Positions 38,003 through 46,605 are shown, counted from the first letter of the stretch. The stretch: DNA of 64,000 bases from Pedobacter caeni (GCF_900129215.1 NZ_FQUQ01000001.1:496001-560000); one strand, 5' to 3'. The notes: a model not told the origin generated them from the letters alone. A program made the numbers and translations.

Positions 38003-38674
38003 ATGATAGACTATAAAAAACTGTTCAAGCAACTGCTTTCTGAGTTAAATGAGGTGACTGACCTTGAAGTGATCACCTCTGAGATTGGTAAAGGTACTGC
38101 TGCTGCTGAGTTTACCGATATTGAAAATAGTTTTCGTATGAAGCTTACGAAAGATATCTATGAATTCTATTCACAGGTAGGATTTGTCAATATTGAATGG
38201 AGATTCAAAAAGCCATTGCAATTGGATGAACAGGAATACGTGGTGGATGGGAAGATAAATATTCTTCCTCTGCACGATGTGTTCTGGGGAGTGGATGATC
38301 TTGGATGGGGAAATATTCTATGGTTTGATCATATGGAAAATGCTACCAAACAAAAAATGAGAAAATTAAGGCCATTTGATTTTTTTGATGAGGAAGATAA
38401 TGGTTGCATTTCGTTTCAACGTAATGAGACTGATGTTTCTCCAAACCTGGTCTTGTATAGCACAGATAACGGATATTATCCATTAAAACTCAATATCGAA
38501 TCATACCTTAAACTACTACTGCAAACAAAGGGCATATCCCGATGGCCATTTTTATTGGTTAAAGCGCCTATAAATGAGAATGAAATTTTTATGGCCACGA
38601 TGAAAACGTTTTTGCCTTTGCTTTTTAAAAATAATAAGGAGTATGATCTGTTTATGAAAAATATGAACCTGTAA
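38003..38674 (+). CDS. Putative SMI1/KNR4-like immunity protein
   Basis: A 223-aa cytosolic protein with no signal peptide. The N-terminal half has the SMI1/KNR4 (SUKH)-like pattern: an initial helix, then IENSFRMKLTKDIYEFYSQV followed by a strand and INILPLHDVFWG. SUKH proteins are common immunity proteins for polymorphic nuclease toxins. It begins 2 bp after the stop of the DUF4157/nuclease-like gene, the usual place for a cognate antitoxin. The family call is from pattern only; the pairing is inferred from position. Confidence 0.62.
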   Translation: MIDYKKLFKQLLSELNEVTDLEVITSEIGKGTAAAEFTDIENSFRMKLTKDIYEFYSQVGFVNIEWRFKKPLQLDEQEYVVDGKINILPLHDVFWGVDDLGWGNILWFDHMENATKQKMRKLRPFDFFDEEDNGCISFQRNETDVSPNLVLYSTDNGYYPLKLNIESYLKLLLQTKGISRWPFLLVKAPINENEIFMATMKTFLPLLFKNNKEYDLFMKNMNL

Positions 38675-38678
38675 AATC

Positions 38679-40040
38679 ATGGACCCGGAAAAACCACTCA
38701 GCATCCAATGGAATCAACTCAGTCTTGAAGCCATTAAATTCACTAATACCCCAGCACCTGTGGCGGCCAGGGCTTTGGCGATGGTTCATACCGCGATGTA
38801 TGATGCCTGGAGTGTATATGATAAATGCGCCATCAGCACTACTACTGCCAGGTTTATCAAACTAAAGGGTAGTGAATGTACAACAATGCACATCCGGAAA
38901 GCATTCAGTTATGCCGCTTACCGGGTGTTGATGGATTTGTTCTGGCTGTACCTGCCACCGGAATACAAAGACCTGTTCCGCAACCTGATGTGCGAATGTG
39001 ATTATGATCCGGATGACACCTCAATGGACATTTCAAAACCCCAGGGAATAGGAAATCTGGTGGCTCGTTTGGTGATCGAACAAAAGCATGGAGATGAATC
39101 CAATCAGCTGGGAACATTACATATGCCAGGCTGGTCTGATTACACCGGTTATCAACCTGTTAACGCCTATGATAAAATAAATGACCTGAGTTACTGGCAA
39201 CCTCAGGGAAAGGAGAATGCTGACGGGAAACTTAAAATACAGCATTTCCTGGTTCCGCATTGGGGATTACTGAAATCCTTCGCGCTTCAGTTTAACTGGC
39301 AGTTCAGGCCCGACCCACCTTTCAGAAAGGAACAGCCGGAATTCAAACAGCAGGCTAAAGAGTTACTGGACATTAGCGCGGAGCTGACAGATGAGCAAAA
39401 AGCCATTGCGGAGTATTGGGAAGATGGCAAGGGTACTTTTACCAACCCGGGGCATTGGTGTGAAATTGCACAGTTTATTGCTGAAAGAAATGAGTACAGA
39501 AATACCGCGTGTATCCGGCTTTTCTTTGCTTTGAGCAATGCTTTGTCTGATACTTCCATCGCATGCTGGGAGGCCAAACATTTCTACAATTCGGTACGTC
39601 CGGTTACGGCCATACGAACCCTGTACTGTGGAGAAGAAATACAGGCCTGGGCCGGTCCGCATCAGGGGACACAGACCATCAAAGGGGAACAATGGAGACC
39701 ATACCTGGATACACCTGCTTTTCCTGAACACGTATCTATGCACAGTGCTTTCAGTAAAGCTGCGGCAATCATCCTGAAGCAATTTACGGGAAGTGATGAT
39801 TTTGGTGCCTGTACAAAGATCAAATCCGGCAGTTCACAGATAGAGCCGGGCAGCTCACCTTGTCAGGATCTTGTTCTGGACTGGCCAACGTTCAGCATTG
39901 CAGCAGAACAGGCTGGATTATCCGGGATATATGGAGGGACTCATTTTGCAAGAGGAAATGAGGACGGAATGAAACTCGGACTCGCCATTGGTACAAATAC
40001 CTGGGAAAAGGCGAAGTTTTATTTTAACGATGTGGTGTAA
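38679..40040 (+). CDS. Vanadium-dependent haloperoxidase/PAP2-like protein with altered active site
   Basis: A 453-aa homologue of bacterial vanadium haloperoxidases. It shows ALAMVHTAMYDAWSVYD near residue 32, K300 and R307 in WEAKHFYNSVRPVTAIR (spacing as in the phosphate/vanadate pocket), FPEHVSMHSAFSKAA, and GIYGGTHFARGNEDG with H422. Two usual residues differ: the Gly between Ser and the catalytic His is M354 (S353-M354-H355), and the Arg six residues before H422 is G416. There is no signal peptide, unlike most family members. It is 4 bp after the immunity-like gene, inside the eCIS. It may be cargo or a modified phosphatase; activity is uncertain. Confidence 0.84.
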   Translation: MDPEKPLSIQWNQLSLEAIKFTNTPAPVAARALAMVHTAMYDAWSVYDKCAISTTTARFIKLKGSECTTMHIRKAFSYAAYRVLMDLFWLYLPPEYKDLFRNLMCECDYDPDDTSMDISKPQGIGNLVARLVIEQKHGDESNQLGTLHMPGWSDYTGYQPVNAYDKINDLSYWQPQGKENADGKLKIQHFLVPHWGLLKSFALQFNWQFRPDPPFRKEQPEFKQQAKELLDISAELTDEQKAIAEYWEDGKGTFTNPGHWCEIAQFIAERNEYRNTACIRLFFALSNALSDTSIACWEAKHFYNSVRPVTAIRTLYCGEEIQAWAGPHQGTQTIKGEQWRPYLDTPAFPEHVSMHSAFSKAAAIILKQFTGSDDFGACTKIKSGSSQIEPGSSPCQDLVLDWPTFSIAAEQAGLSGIYGGTHFARGNEDGMKLGLAIGTNTWEKAKFYFNDVV

Positions 40041-40064
40041 AAAGAACCATTAAATTTTAAGGTT

Positions 40065-41480
40065 ATGTCTTACAATTCAAGAGTATATCGCCAGCGCAAT
40101 GCACATACGCATGACGACAATAAGCCGAAACCATTTTTCACTCCGCAAAATGTACAGCGTCTGGCTACACCTGTGGAGGATGAGCAGTTCAGTACCAACG
40201 ATGCCCGGATGGCGCATGATAAAGAAATTCAGGAAAAAGCAATGCCGGCTGCTGAGGGAGAAAAAAAAGAAGAAGAGAAAAGTAGTTCCGTTAAGGTTCA
40301 AACCAAAGGGGAAGGGAATGCTGCAACGGTATCTCCTCAGCTGAGCACACAGTTGCAGAATTCAGCCGGAAAGGGAAACTCCCTGCCAAAAAATACACTT
40401 CAGGAGATGAACAGTTCTTTCGGGCTGGACTTTGCTAAAGTCAGGATTCATGACAACAGGGAAGCTGCTGGTATGAGTAAAGAATTACAGGCACAGGCCT
40501 TTACCCTTGGTAATGACATTTATTTTAATGAGGGGAAGTTTGATCCCCATAGCAGCAAAGGCAAATTTCTCTTAGCCCATGAGCTGACCCATGTGGTACA
40601 GCAGAATGGCGGCAAAAATATTGCCCAGCAAATCCAGAGGGATGCCATCCCGGAAAATCTGAAACTGCCATGCACCTGGGGTGATTATTTCTTTGAAGAG
40701 CATAAAGTTGGCAGCCTCCGCATCTTAATTGGTATGGGGGAAAAACAACGCAATTCCATTGCTGCTGTAAAAGATATTGCTGCAAGGATTGAAGCCGATA
40801 ATAAAACCATTCCCATGGAGTCATTCAAGGTCAAAAACTGTATCATCTCCCCAAATACGACCAGGTTCGCGCTTTTTAAAGGAGAACCGACACTGATGAT
40901 TGATCCTGCTGATGCCAATCTGCCCTCCATCAGTCATGAAATGGGACATGCTGTTTTTCATTACCTGAGTCACAATAAGACCGAAACGATGAACAAAAGT
41001 ATTACATCTGAAGACTGGGTGCTAAACCTGACCGACATCTTTCTTCAGCTCAGGGAGATCAGTTTAAAAAAAGATAAGGACCATCAAATCACGGCAAATA
41101 TGATTGTTGATCCTACAGAATGGAGCCCCGGTGGAAGAGCGGAGCATCCTACCGATGTCGACGAGTTTTTTGCCAGTGCCAAAGAAGCGTTTCAAACCGA
41201 TAAAAAAGCGTTGGAAAGCACCTTTGCCAAATATGGGAAACAAAATAAAAAAGTGGCCGGATTGGGGAACCGCCTGCTTTCCTTACTGTCTTTCCTGTTC
41301 ACAAACAAAAAAATAGAACTAAAAACACCTTTAGCTTCCGGAAATGATAAAATTAAAGAGCAGCTGGACAACCTGCTGGAACCTTCAAAAGTAGAAGCAA
41401 CCATGGGAGCCCATGCGCTGACAGCCAAACTGGTGAATCCCGACGACCGGAAAAATTGTAAAACGGCAGTTAAACCATGA
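40065..41480 (+). CDS. DUF4157 protein with second HExxH metalloprotease-like domain
   Basis: A 471-aa eCIS core protein. The N-terminus has a KPFFTPQNVQRL motif of DUF4157 cargo proteins, then an acidic/basic linker. DUF4157 spans about 100-180 with HELTH at 172-176. A separate C-terminal domain carries HEMGH at 291-295 and, 72 residues later, DEFFASAKEAF with E367. HExxH plus a downstream EFFA glutamate is the gluzincin arrangement of anthrax lethal factor-type (M34/ATLF) proteases. There is no signal peptide. Its stop overlaps the ATPase start (ATGA). A protease effector delivered by the particle is a reasonable inference. Confidence 0.85.
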   Translation: MSYNSRVYRQRNAHTHDDNKPKPFFTPQNVQRLATPVEDEQFSTNDARMAHDKEIQEKAMPAAEGEKKEEEKSSSVKVQTKGEGNAATVSPQLSTQLQNSAGKGNSLPKNTLQEMNSSFGLDFAKVRIHDNREAAGMSKELQAQAFTLGNDIYFNEGKFDPHSSKGKFLLAHELTHVVQQNGGKNIAQQIQRDAIPENLKLPCTWGDYFFEEHKVGSLRILIGMGEKQRNSIAAVKDIAARIEADNKTIPMESFKVKNCIISPNTTRFALFKGEPTLMIDPADANLPSISHEMGHAVFHYLSHNKTETMNKSITSEDWVLNLTDIFLQLREISLKKDKDHQITANMIVDPTEWSPGGRAEHPTDVDEFFASAKEAFQTDKKALESTFAKYGKQNKKVAGLGNRLLSLLSFLFTNKKIELKTPLASGNDKIKEQLDNLLEPSKVEATMGAHALTAKLVNPDDRKNCKTAVKP

Positions 41481-42925
41481 AGGCACTGAATTTACGATTA
41501 CTATTTAAGAAAATGCTAATCTCCAACGATATGAACCCTAACCATACCAGCCCTGAAACGGCTACTTTTAAGACCTTTACAGACCGGAACGCTCCTGAAG
41601 AACTGAGGTATCTGGAGCAGCTGATCCTGTATCGTTTGAGCGCATGGTTTCCTTCAGATGAAAATACAGCAAAGCCGGTTTTAGAGGTAAATAAATGGTC
41701 CGCTCCACTATCCGGTTACATAGAGAAACATATACTCAGCGGGGATGAAGCTGTTTTACTGTTAATCGGCCTTGCCCCACACCTTCAATCTGATTTATTC
41801 GACCGGGTGATTGGTTCCAAACTTCAGAATTCAGGAGATTTTCAAAGAATAGGGGGAGTGAGAGGAAAGGACTTCCGGGGCTTCCTTCCAACTGGAGAAA
41901 CAGCTTTGTTTCTTCTGGGGGGTGATGATTATGAGAAACGTTTAGCCATTCAGGAACTGTTCTGGGCAGATCACCTGTTTGATAAAAACAAGGTCTTATG
42001 GTTGGACGACCGTAGCTATGGAGAACCTGCAATGAGTGGTAAAATTATCATCTCACCCGAATATCTGGATACTTTCATCTATGGCAAAACCATTCCGCCA
42101 AGGTTCAGCATGAGCTTTCCGGCAAAACTGATCCATACCGACCTGAACTGGGAGGATCTGGTGATCAATGAAGAACTTAAAGAGCAGATCAATGAACTGA
42201 AAAGCTGGTTGAAATACAACGACCAGCTGGTGGCAGAATGGGGCATGGGAGATCGTTTAAGAAAGGGATACCGGACTTTGCTCTATGGCCCCTCAGGAAC
42301 CGGTAAAACTTTTACTGCAGGCTTATTGGGTAAAGAGGTGGGTAAGGATGTTTATCGGATCGACCTTTCTATGGTCGTTTCCAAATATATCGGGGAAACA
42401 GAGAAAAATCTGGAACTCCTTTTTGCAAGAGCGGAAGATAAAGGCTGGATCCTGTTTTTTGATGAGGCTGATGCCTTGTTTGGAAAGAGAACCAATGTGA
42501 GGGATGCCCATGATAAATATGCGAACCAGGAGGTTTCTTATCTTTTGCAACGTATTGAAGATTATAATGGAATGGTAATTCTGGCCACCAATATGAAAAA
42601 CAATATTGATGATGCTTTTATCCGCAGGTTTAACTCCATTCTGAAATTCAGCGTTCCGGAGGCTAATGAACGTGCAGAAATATGGAGACTGGCTTTTCCG
42701 GAGGAGGTGTCTTTCTGTAATGGACAGGAGGAAGAAGTTGACGTCCCGGAACTGGTAAAGAGTTATGCACTTTCAGGCGGTTGTATCGTCAATGTGGTTC
42801 ATTATGCCAGCATTAAAGCATTGGAAAGGTCGAGAGCGCACAAAGGCAAAAAGACCATCTATTTAGCAGATGTGTTATATGGCATAAAGAAAGAATTGCT
42901 CAAGGAAGGAAAACCCTTTAGTTAA
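41477..42925 (+). CDS. AAA+ ATPase, Pvc15/Afp15-like
   Basis: A 482-aa protein. The C-terminal half is an AAA+ module with Walker A GPSGTGKT (271-278), Walker B FFDEAD (D329, E330) and sensor region ILATNMKNNIDDAFIRRF. The N-terminal 200 residues are an eCIS-specific domain. In Afp/PVC this ATPase is needed for assembly or cargo loading. It is coupled to the DUF4157 protease-like gene by a 4-bp overlap and ends the eCIS operon. Its stop overlaps the stop of the convergent regulator gene. Confidence 0.93.
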   Translation: MKALNLRLLFKKMLISNDMNPNHTSPETATFKTFTDRNAPEELRYLEQLILYRLSAWFPSDENTAKPVLEVNKWSAPLSGYIEKHILSGDEAVLLLIGLAPHLQSDLFDRVIGSKLQNSGDFQRIGGVRGKDFRGFLPTGETALFLLGGDDYEKRLAIQELFWADHLFDKNKVLWLDDRSYGEPAMSGKIIISPEYLDTFIYGKTIPPRFSMSFPAKLIHTDLNWEDLVINEELKEQINELKSWLKYNDQLVAEWGMGDRLRKGYRTLLYGPSGTGKTFTAGLLGKEVGKDVYRIDLSMVVSKYIGETEKNLELLFARAEDKGWILFFDEADALFGKRTNVRDAHDKYANQEVSYLLQRIEDYNGMVILATNMKNNIDDAFIRRFNSILKFSVPEANERAEIWRLAFPEEVSFCNGQEEEVDVPELVKSYALSGGCIVNVVHYASIKALERSRAHKGKKTIYLADVLYGIKKELLKEGKPFS

Positions 42926-42937
42926 AGGGCAGTTTTC
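42908..42937. terminator. Possible bidirectional terminator at the eCIS/MocR convergence
   Basis: A 6-bp stem CCCTTT/AAAGGG (42914-42919 and 42924-42929) with loop AGTT, flanked by A-rich and T-rich bases. It overlaps both stop codons. The stem is short, so support is weak. Confidence 0.3.
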
Positions 42938-44349
42938 AGGATTTTCCCCAGTCGCTTAAGGTCTGTATCCAGTTTGGTATTCCATTCCAAACCATAATTT
43001 AACCGCATGCAATTGTTGTACTGGTCATACTGACTGAACATCCTGCCTGGAGCAAAACTGATGTTTTGTTGTAATGCCCGGTCGTAGAGCTCTGCCGTGT
43101 CGATCTTTTGATCCAGCTCCAGCCACAACATAAAACCACCCTGTGGCTGTGCGATTTTGGTGTTCTTCGGGAAGTAGGCTTCTATGGCACCCTGATACTT
43201 CAGATTATTGGTGTAAAGTTTGCTTCTGATGGTTCGCAAATGGTGGTCATAGCGACCATGCTCCATAAAATCAGCCACCACTTCCTGATACAGGGAAGGA
43301 CTGGAGATGGTATGCAAAAACTTTTGCCTGATCACTTGCTCTTTGTACTTTCCGGGAGCTACCCAACCCACACGATAGCCCGGCGCAAGTGTTTTAGAGA
43401 CAGAGCCACACCACATGACAATTCCTGCTTCGTCATAGTATTTACATGGTTTAGGTCTGGAAGCGCCAAAGAAAAGATTACCGTATAAGTCGTCTTCGAT
43501 CAAAGGAATATCCTGTTCGGTCAGCATGCGCACCAGCTCTTTTTTGTGCTCATCAGGCATCAGACAACCCAATGGGTTGCTGAAATTGGTTACGAAACAA
43601 CAGGCATTGATGCGGGGTAATACTTTCTTTAAGGCTTCCAGGTCCACACCCGTTACCGGATGTGTAGGAATCTCGATGGCTTTTAATCCCAATGATTTGA
43701 TGATTTGAAGAGTGCCGAAATAAACCGGAGTTTCGATCGCAACCGTATCCCCCGGCTTAGTCACCGCCATCAGGCAGTTGAAAATGGCATTCATCGCACC
43801 CGATGTGGTCACGAAATCATCTTCATTCAATTTTCCTTCCAACACCAGGGACCATTTGGCCACAGCCCTTCTGAGGTTAATGTTCCCCTGCATCGGTTCG
43901 TAAGTGGTTCCGATTTCCGGCCATTTTCGTACCATATTAATCACTCCTTTGTTCAGCTTCGCAGTAGGCAACAGGTTTTTGTCCGGCACACCCAATGAAA
44001 ACTGCGTAATCCTGGGATCTTCCAGCGTATGGAAAACTTTACTGATCAGGTCTTCGGGATGTTTTTCAATAGCAGTGGTCTTAAGCTCCCCTACAGAGGG
44101 AAGCGGAAACTTCCTCATGGAGGCCATGCTCACAAAATATCCGGACTTGGCCCTTGGCTCTATAAGCGATTTGCTTTCCAGTTCCAGGTAGGCTTGCTTT
44201 ACGGTATTGAGGCTTACATTATAAGTCTTTTGTATCGTCCGGATGGAAGGGAGTTTATCACCAAGCTTCAACGTTTTGCTTGCAATCTGCTCCTCCATTA
44301 CTTTTGCAATTCTAACGTATAAAGATTCTTTCTTCATTTGAGCGATCAT
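42922..44349 (-). CDS. MocR-type GntR/aminotransferase regulator
   Basis: A 475-aa fusion regulator. Residues about 5-75 are a GntR winged helix (LPSIRTIQKTYNVSLNTVKQ). Residues about 110-475 are a class I aminotransferase fold with CGSVSKTLAPGYRVGWVA, whose Lys would bind pyridoxal phosphate. It responds by family to PLP or an amine/amino acid. A Met at 44337 (MKKESLYVRI) is an alternative start. It is convergent with the eCIS ATPase, so no functional link is implied. Confidence 0.93.
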   Translation of the reverse strand: MIAQMKKESLYVRIAKVMEEQIASKTLKLGDKLPSIRTIQKTYNVSLNTVKQAYLELESKSLIEPRAKSGYFVSMASMRKFPLPSVGELKTTAIEKHPEDLISKVFHTLEDPRITQFSLGVPDKNLLPTAKLNKGVINMVRKWPEIGTTYEPMQGNINLRRAVAKWSLVLEGKLNEDDFVTTSGAMNAIFNCLMAVTKPGDTVAIETPVYFGTLQIIKSLGLKAIEIPTHPVTGVDLEALKKVLPRINACCFVTNFSNPLGCLMPDEHKKELVRMLTEQDIPLIEDDLYGNLFFGASRPKPCKYYDEAGIVMWCGSVSKTLAPGYRVGWVAPGKYKEQVIRQKFLHTISSPSLYQEVVADFMEHGRYDHHLRTIRSKLYTNNLKYQGAIEAYFPKNTKIAQPQGGFMLWLELDQKIDTAELYDRALQQNISFAPGRMFSQYDQYNNCMRLNYGLEWNTKLDTDLKRLGKILKTAL

Positions 44350-44389
44350 GTGCTATCGGGTAAAATTACAAAAAATGTGTCTGTTGTTT

Positions 44390-44788
44390 TTATTGACAGG
44401 TATTTAGCCAGTCTACCAGTTTCTCAATGGAGATCTTCAGTTTGCTATGGTCTTTCTGTACGTTTTCAAAAGTGTCATAAAGCGTTATTTTGGCTTGTTC
44501 TATCAGTTGATGTTCTATGTTTAAATCGTCAGCACTGGAGTCCCATATCAATTCTCCGGAGGCATTGATATGAACAGCCGCAAAACCTACGACTTCATTT
44601 TCTTTGCTGGCAACACTTAAGGGAAGACCAAAGTCTGTGGTGAGTCTTATTGTTTTGTCTTTTTTCGTTTGATCATGGGTACTGGAATCCTGATTTGTCT
44701 TTTGATACATATTAATGACAGATCTCATATCGGACAGATACACTTTTCGAAATTCCAGCTGCTTGTTTTTATCATTTTGTTCCTTCAT
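44390..44788 (-). CDS. Hypothetical protein, possibly GNAT-like
   Basis: A 132-aa protein. The N-terminus (LEFRKVYLSDMRSVINMYQK) and the middle strand pair (LPLSVASKENEVVGFAAVHI) resemble the first half of a GNAT acetyltransferase, but the acetyl-CoA loop is not visible. It would be co-directional with the MocR gene 40 bp downstream. Treat the family as tentative. Confidence 0.55.
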   Translation of the reverse strand: MKEQNDKNKQLEFRKVYLSDMRSVINMYQKTNQDSSTHDQTKKDKTIRLTTDFGLPLSVASKENEVVGFAAVHINASGELIWDSSADDLNIEHQLIEQAKITLYDTFENVQKDHSKLKISIEKLVDWLNTCQ

Positions 44789-44955
44789 GGCCTGTTATTT
44801 GACCACAAAATTAGTGATAAAGGGTATTTAGATACAGACACAGAAATGAGTATGTTTTAGGGTACAGATGCTCCGGGTGATTCATTGATGATTCAGCTAT
44901 TCGCCAAAAAAAGAATATTGTTGTTATTTTATTTAGATTGATTCCAGTTAATTGT

Positions 44956-44963
44956 TAGCTTTG
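44956..44963 (+). promoter_or_regulatory. Possible -7 box of the ECF sigma gene
   Basis: TAGCTTTG matches TAnnTTTG, with a TTG 15 bp upstream (44938-44940), closer than the ideal spacing. If used, transcription would start near 44970, downstream of the in-frame TTG at 44952. That supports the ATG at 45033 as the real start. Confidence 0.3.
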
Positions 44964-45032
44964 GGGAAATTTGATCAAGTGTCACTATCTAATTCCAATC
45001 CGGGTCAATACCATCACCTCAACGTTCAGCAT

Positions 45033-45533
45033 ATGGATGAGCGTGGCTTTGCACAAATCTATCAGAATTGCTGGAAGAATGTCTTCGGAATCATCTTTCA
45101 TTATACCCAGGATGAAGAAGTTGCTGAAGAGATCAGTCAGGATTTGTTTGCGTCGCTTTGGGAGCGGAAAGAGAAAATCATGATCAGAACTACGATTGAA
45201 CAGTATTTGAACAGGGCGGCAAAACTCGAAGCTTTTGACTATCTGCGGACCAGCAACAGTCGCCGGGAATACATTGATTGTGCATTGCACAGCACCTGTT
45301 GTTCAAGGAATTGTACTGAGGAGCAGGTTTTGTTCAACGAACTGAACGGAAGCCTTAACCTGCTGCTTGATGAGTTGCCCTGCCGTTGTCGCGAGGTTTA
45401 CAGATTAAGTCAGGAGCAGGGCATGAACAATAAAGCGATTGCCGCGGCACTTCTTATTTCTGAAAAAACAGTAGAGTACCACCTGTATAAAGCATTCAGT
45501 TTTTTGAGAATTAATTTACAGGAATTCAGGTAG
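45033..45533 (+). CDS. FecI-like ECF RNA polymerase sigma factor
   Basis: A 166-aa sigma-70 family ECF factor. Region 2 includes DEEVAEEISQDLFASLWERKE and LNRAAKLEAFDYLRTS. Region 4 includes LPCRCREVYRLSQEQGMNNK and ISEKTVEYHLYKAFSFLR. It heads a sigma/FecR/TonB-receptor set and would direct transcription of the receptor on substrate signal. The frame is open further upstream to a TTG at 44952; the ATG at 45033 is preferred. Confidence 0.92.
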   Translation: MDERGFAQIYQNCWKNVFGIIFHYTQDEEVAEEISQDLFASLWERKEKIMIRTTIEQYLNRAAKLEAFDYLRTSNSRREYIDCALHSTCCSRNCTEEQVLFNELNGSLNLLLDELPCRCREVYRLSQEQGMNNKAIAAALLISEKTVEYHLYKAFSFLRINLQEFR

Positions 45534-45630
45534 TTATAAAATAATCTGTTTTTTTTAAGATTTCCACCTAGGGAAAACCCATACTTATCCGGCTTAAGGT
45601 ATATAGGCGCATAGGGAAGCCTCACATTTT

Positions 45631-46605
45631 ATGAAGGTTAGTAAGGAAGTTATAGAACGCTATCATCAGGGTAAATGCAGCCCGGAAGAGCAGCGGAAGG
45701 TTGAGCAATGGCTGGATTCAGAAGAAGTCGAAACAAGCTTTCCGGAGAATGCCGATTTAAAGGCAATCGGGGATAAAGGCTGGAGGAAGATTTCAGACCG
45801 CTATCATATTACGGCAGGACCTGAACCTGTTGCTGGTGTTAAACTGAGGAATTACCACCTGTTTTGGCAGCTTGCTGCCTGTATCGCACTGGTGATAGGA
45901 ATATCTTTATTCTTCTACTCAAATAGGGATTGGAAAAATGGGGCTCAAAACCAGACCATAGCATATAAAGAGATAAAAACACGGAAAGGGCAGAAGCTGA
46001 GCGTAATCCTGCCCGACGGGACGGTGGCCTGGCTGAATTCAGAAAGTACTTTGCGTTTTCCAGCGCTTTTTAATGGCAGTCTCAGAGAATTGAATTTTAG
46101 TGGAGAAGCCTATTTCAGCGTCGCAAAAGATCCGTCAAAACCTTTTATCATTCATACCAAAAAAACAAAGATCCAGGTGTTGGGCACAAAGTTTAACCTG
46201 AGGGCCCTGACCACAGAAACAGCTACTTCCGTTGTTGTGGAAGAGGGAAAAGTGAAATTCTCCGGGAATTCAAGTCAGGGGGCATTGATCCTTACCGCCA
46301 ATAAAAGGGGTGTTTTTGATGTCTCAGCTGGAGCTCCATTCCTGAAAACAGCAGAGGTATATGCCGGTAAATACATGGCATGGAAAGACAATGAATTGCT
46401 CCTGGATAACCTGACCATCAGTGAGGCCCGGGAAATCCTCGAACGCTGGTATGATGTGAAAATCATTATTGACAAAAAAGAATTACTTCATGAGCGTTAT
46501 ACCGGAAGCTTTAAGAATCCCTCACTGAAAGAGGTGATGGAGAGCATGGGTTTTGCAATGAAGTTCAGTTACAGACAAAATGGAAAGACATTTATTCTTT
46601 ATTGA
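45631..46605 (+). CDS. FecR-family anti-sigma factor
   Basis: A 324-aa inner-membrane regulator. An N-terminal cytoplasmic segment (about 1-75) binds the sigma factor, one transmembrane helix lies at about 76-95 (LAACIALVIGISLFFYS), and the periplasmic FecR domain follows (LPDGTVAWLNSESTLRFP, VLGTKFNLRA, VVVEEGKVKF). A C-terminal secretin/STN-like segment (LLLDNLTISEAREILERWYD) closes it. It transmits receptor occupancy to the adjacent ECF sigma. Confidence 0.94.
   Translation: MKVSKEVIERYHQGKCSPEEQRKVEQWLDSEEVETSFPENADLKAIGDKGWRKISDRYHITAGPEPVAGVKLRNYHLFWQLAACIALVIGISLFFYSNRDWKNGAQNQTIAYKEIKTRKGQKLSVILPDGTVAWLNSESTLRFPALFNGSLRELNFSGEAYFSVAKDPSKPFIIHTKKTKIQVLGTKFNLRALTTETATSVVVEEGKVKFSGNSSQGALILTANKRGVFDVSAGAPFLKTAEVYAGKYMAWKDNELLLDNLTISEAREILERWYDVKIIIDKKELLHERYTGSFKNPSLKEVMESMGFAMKFSYRQNGKTFILY

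Larger units (their letters stand above)
11426..42925 (+). other. Extracellular contractile injection system (eCIS) locus
   Basis: A block of 20 same-strand genes with very short gaps or overlaps. It contains recognisable homologues of Afp/PVC sheath, tube, hub, spike, PAAR, gp25, two baseplate wedge proteins, a CIS tape-measure family protein, AAA+ ATPase and DUF4255 cap protein, plus two DUF4157 (eCIS core) proteins. DUF4157, Pvc15-type ATPase and DUF4255 together separate eCIS from phage tails, R-pyocins and T6SS. By family knowledge such particles are released and inject cargo carried in the tube lumen. No holin, lysin or phage capsid gene is present. Confidence 0.93.

Noticed and set aside
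11426-42925. Prophage, R-type pyocin or type VI secretion system
   Set aside because: No capsid, portal, terminase, lysis, integrase, TssJLM or ClpV genes. DUF4157, the Pvc15-type ATPase, DUF4255 and the CIS_TMP protein indicate eCIS.
44952-45032. TTG start giving a 193-aa sigma factor
   Set aside because: TTG starts are rare in Bacteroidota, a -7-like box overlaps it, and the ECF domain begins at the ATG at 45033.
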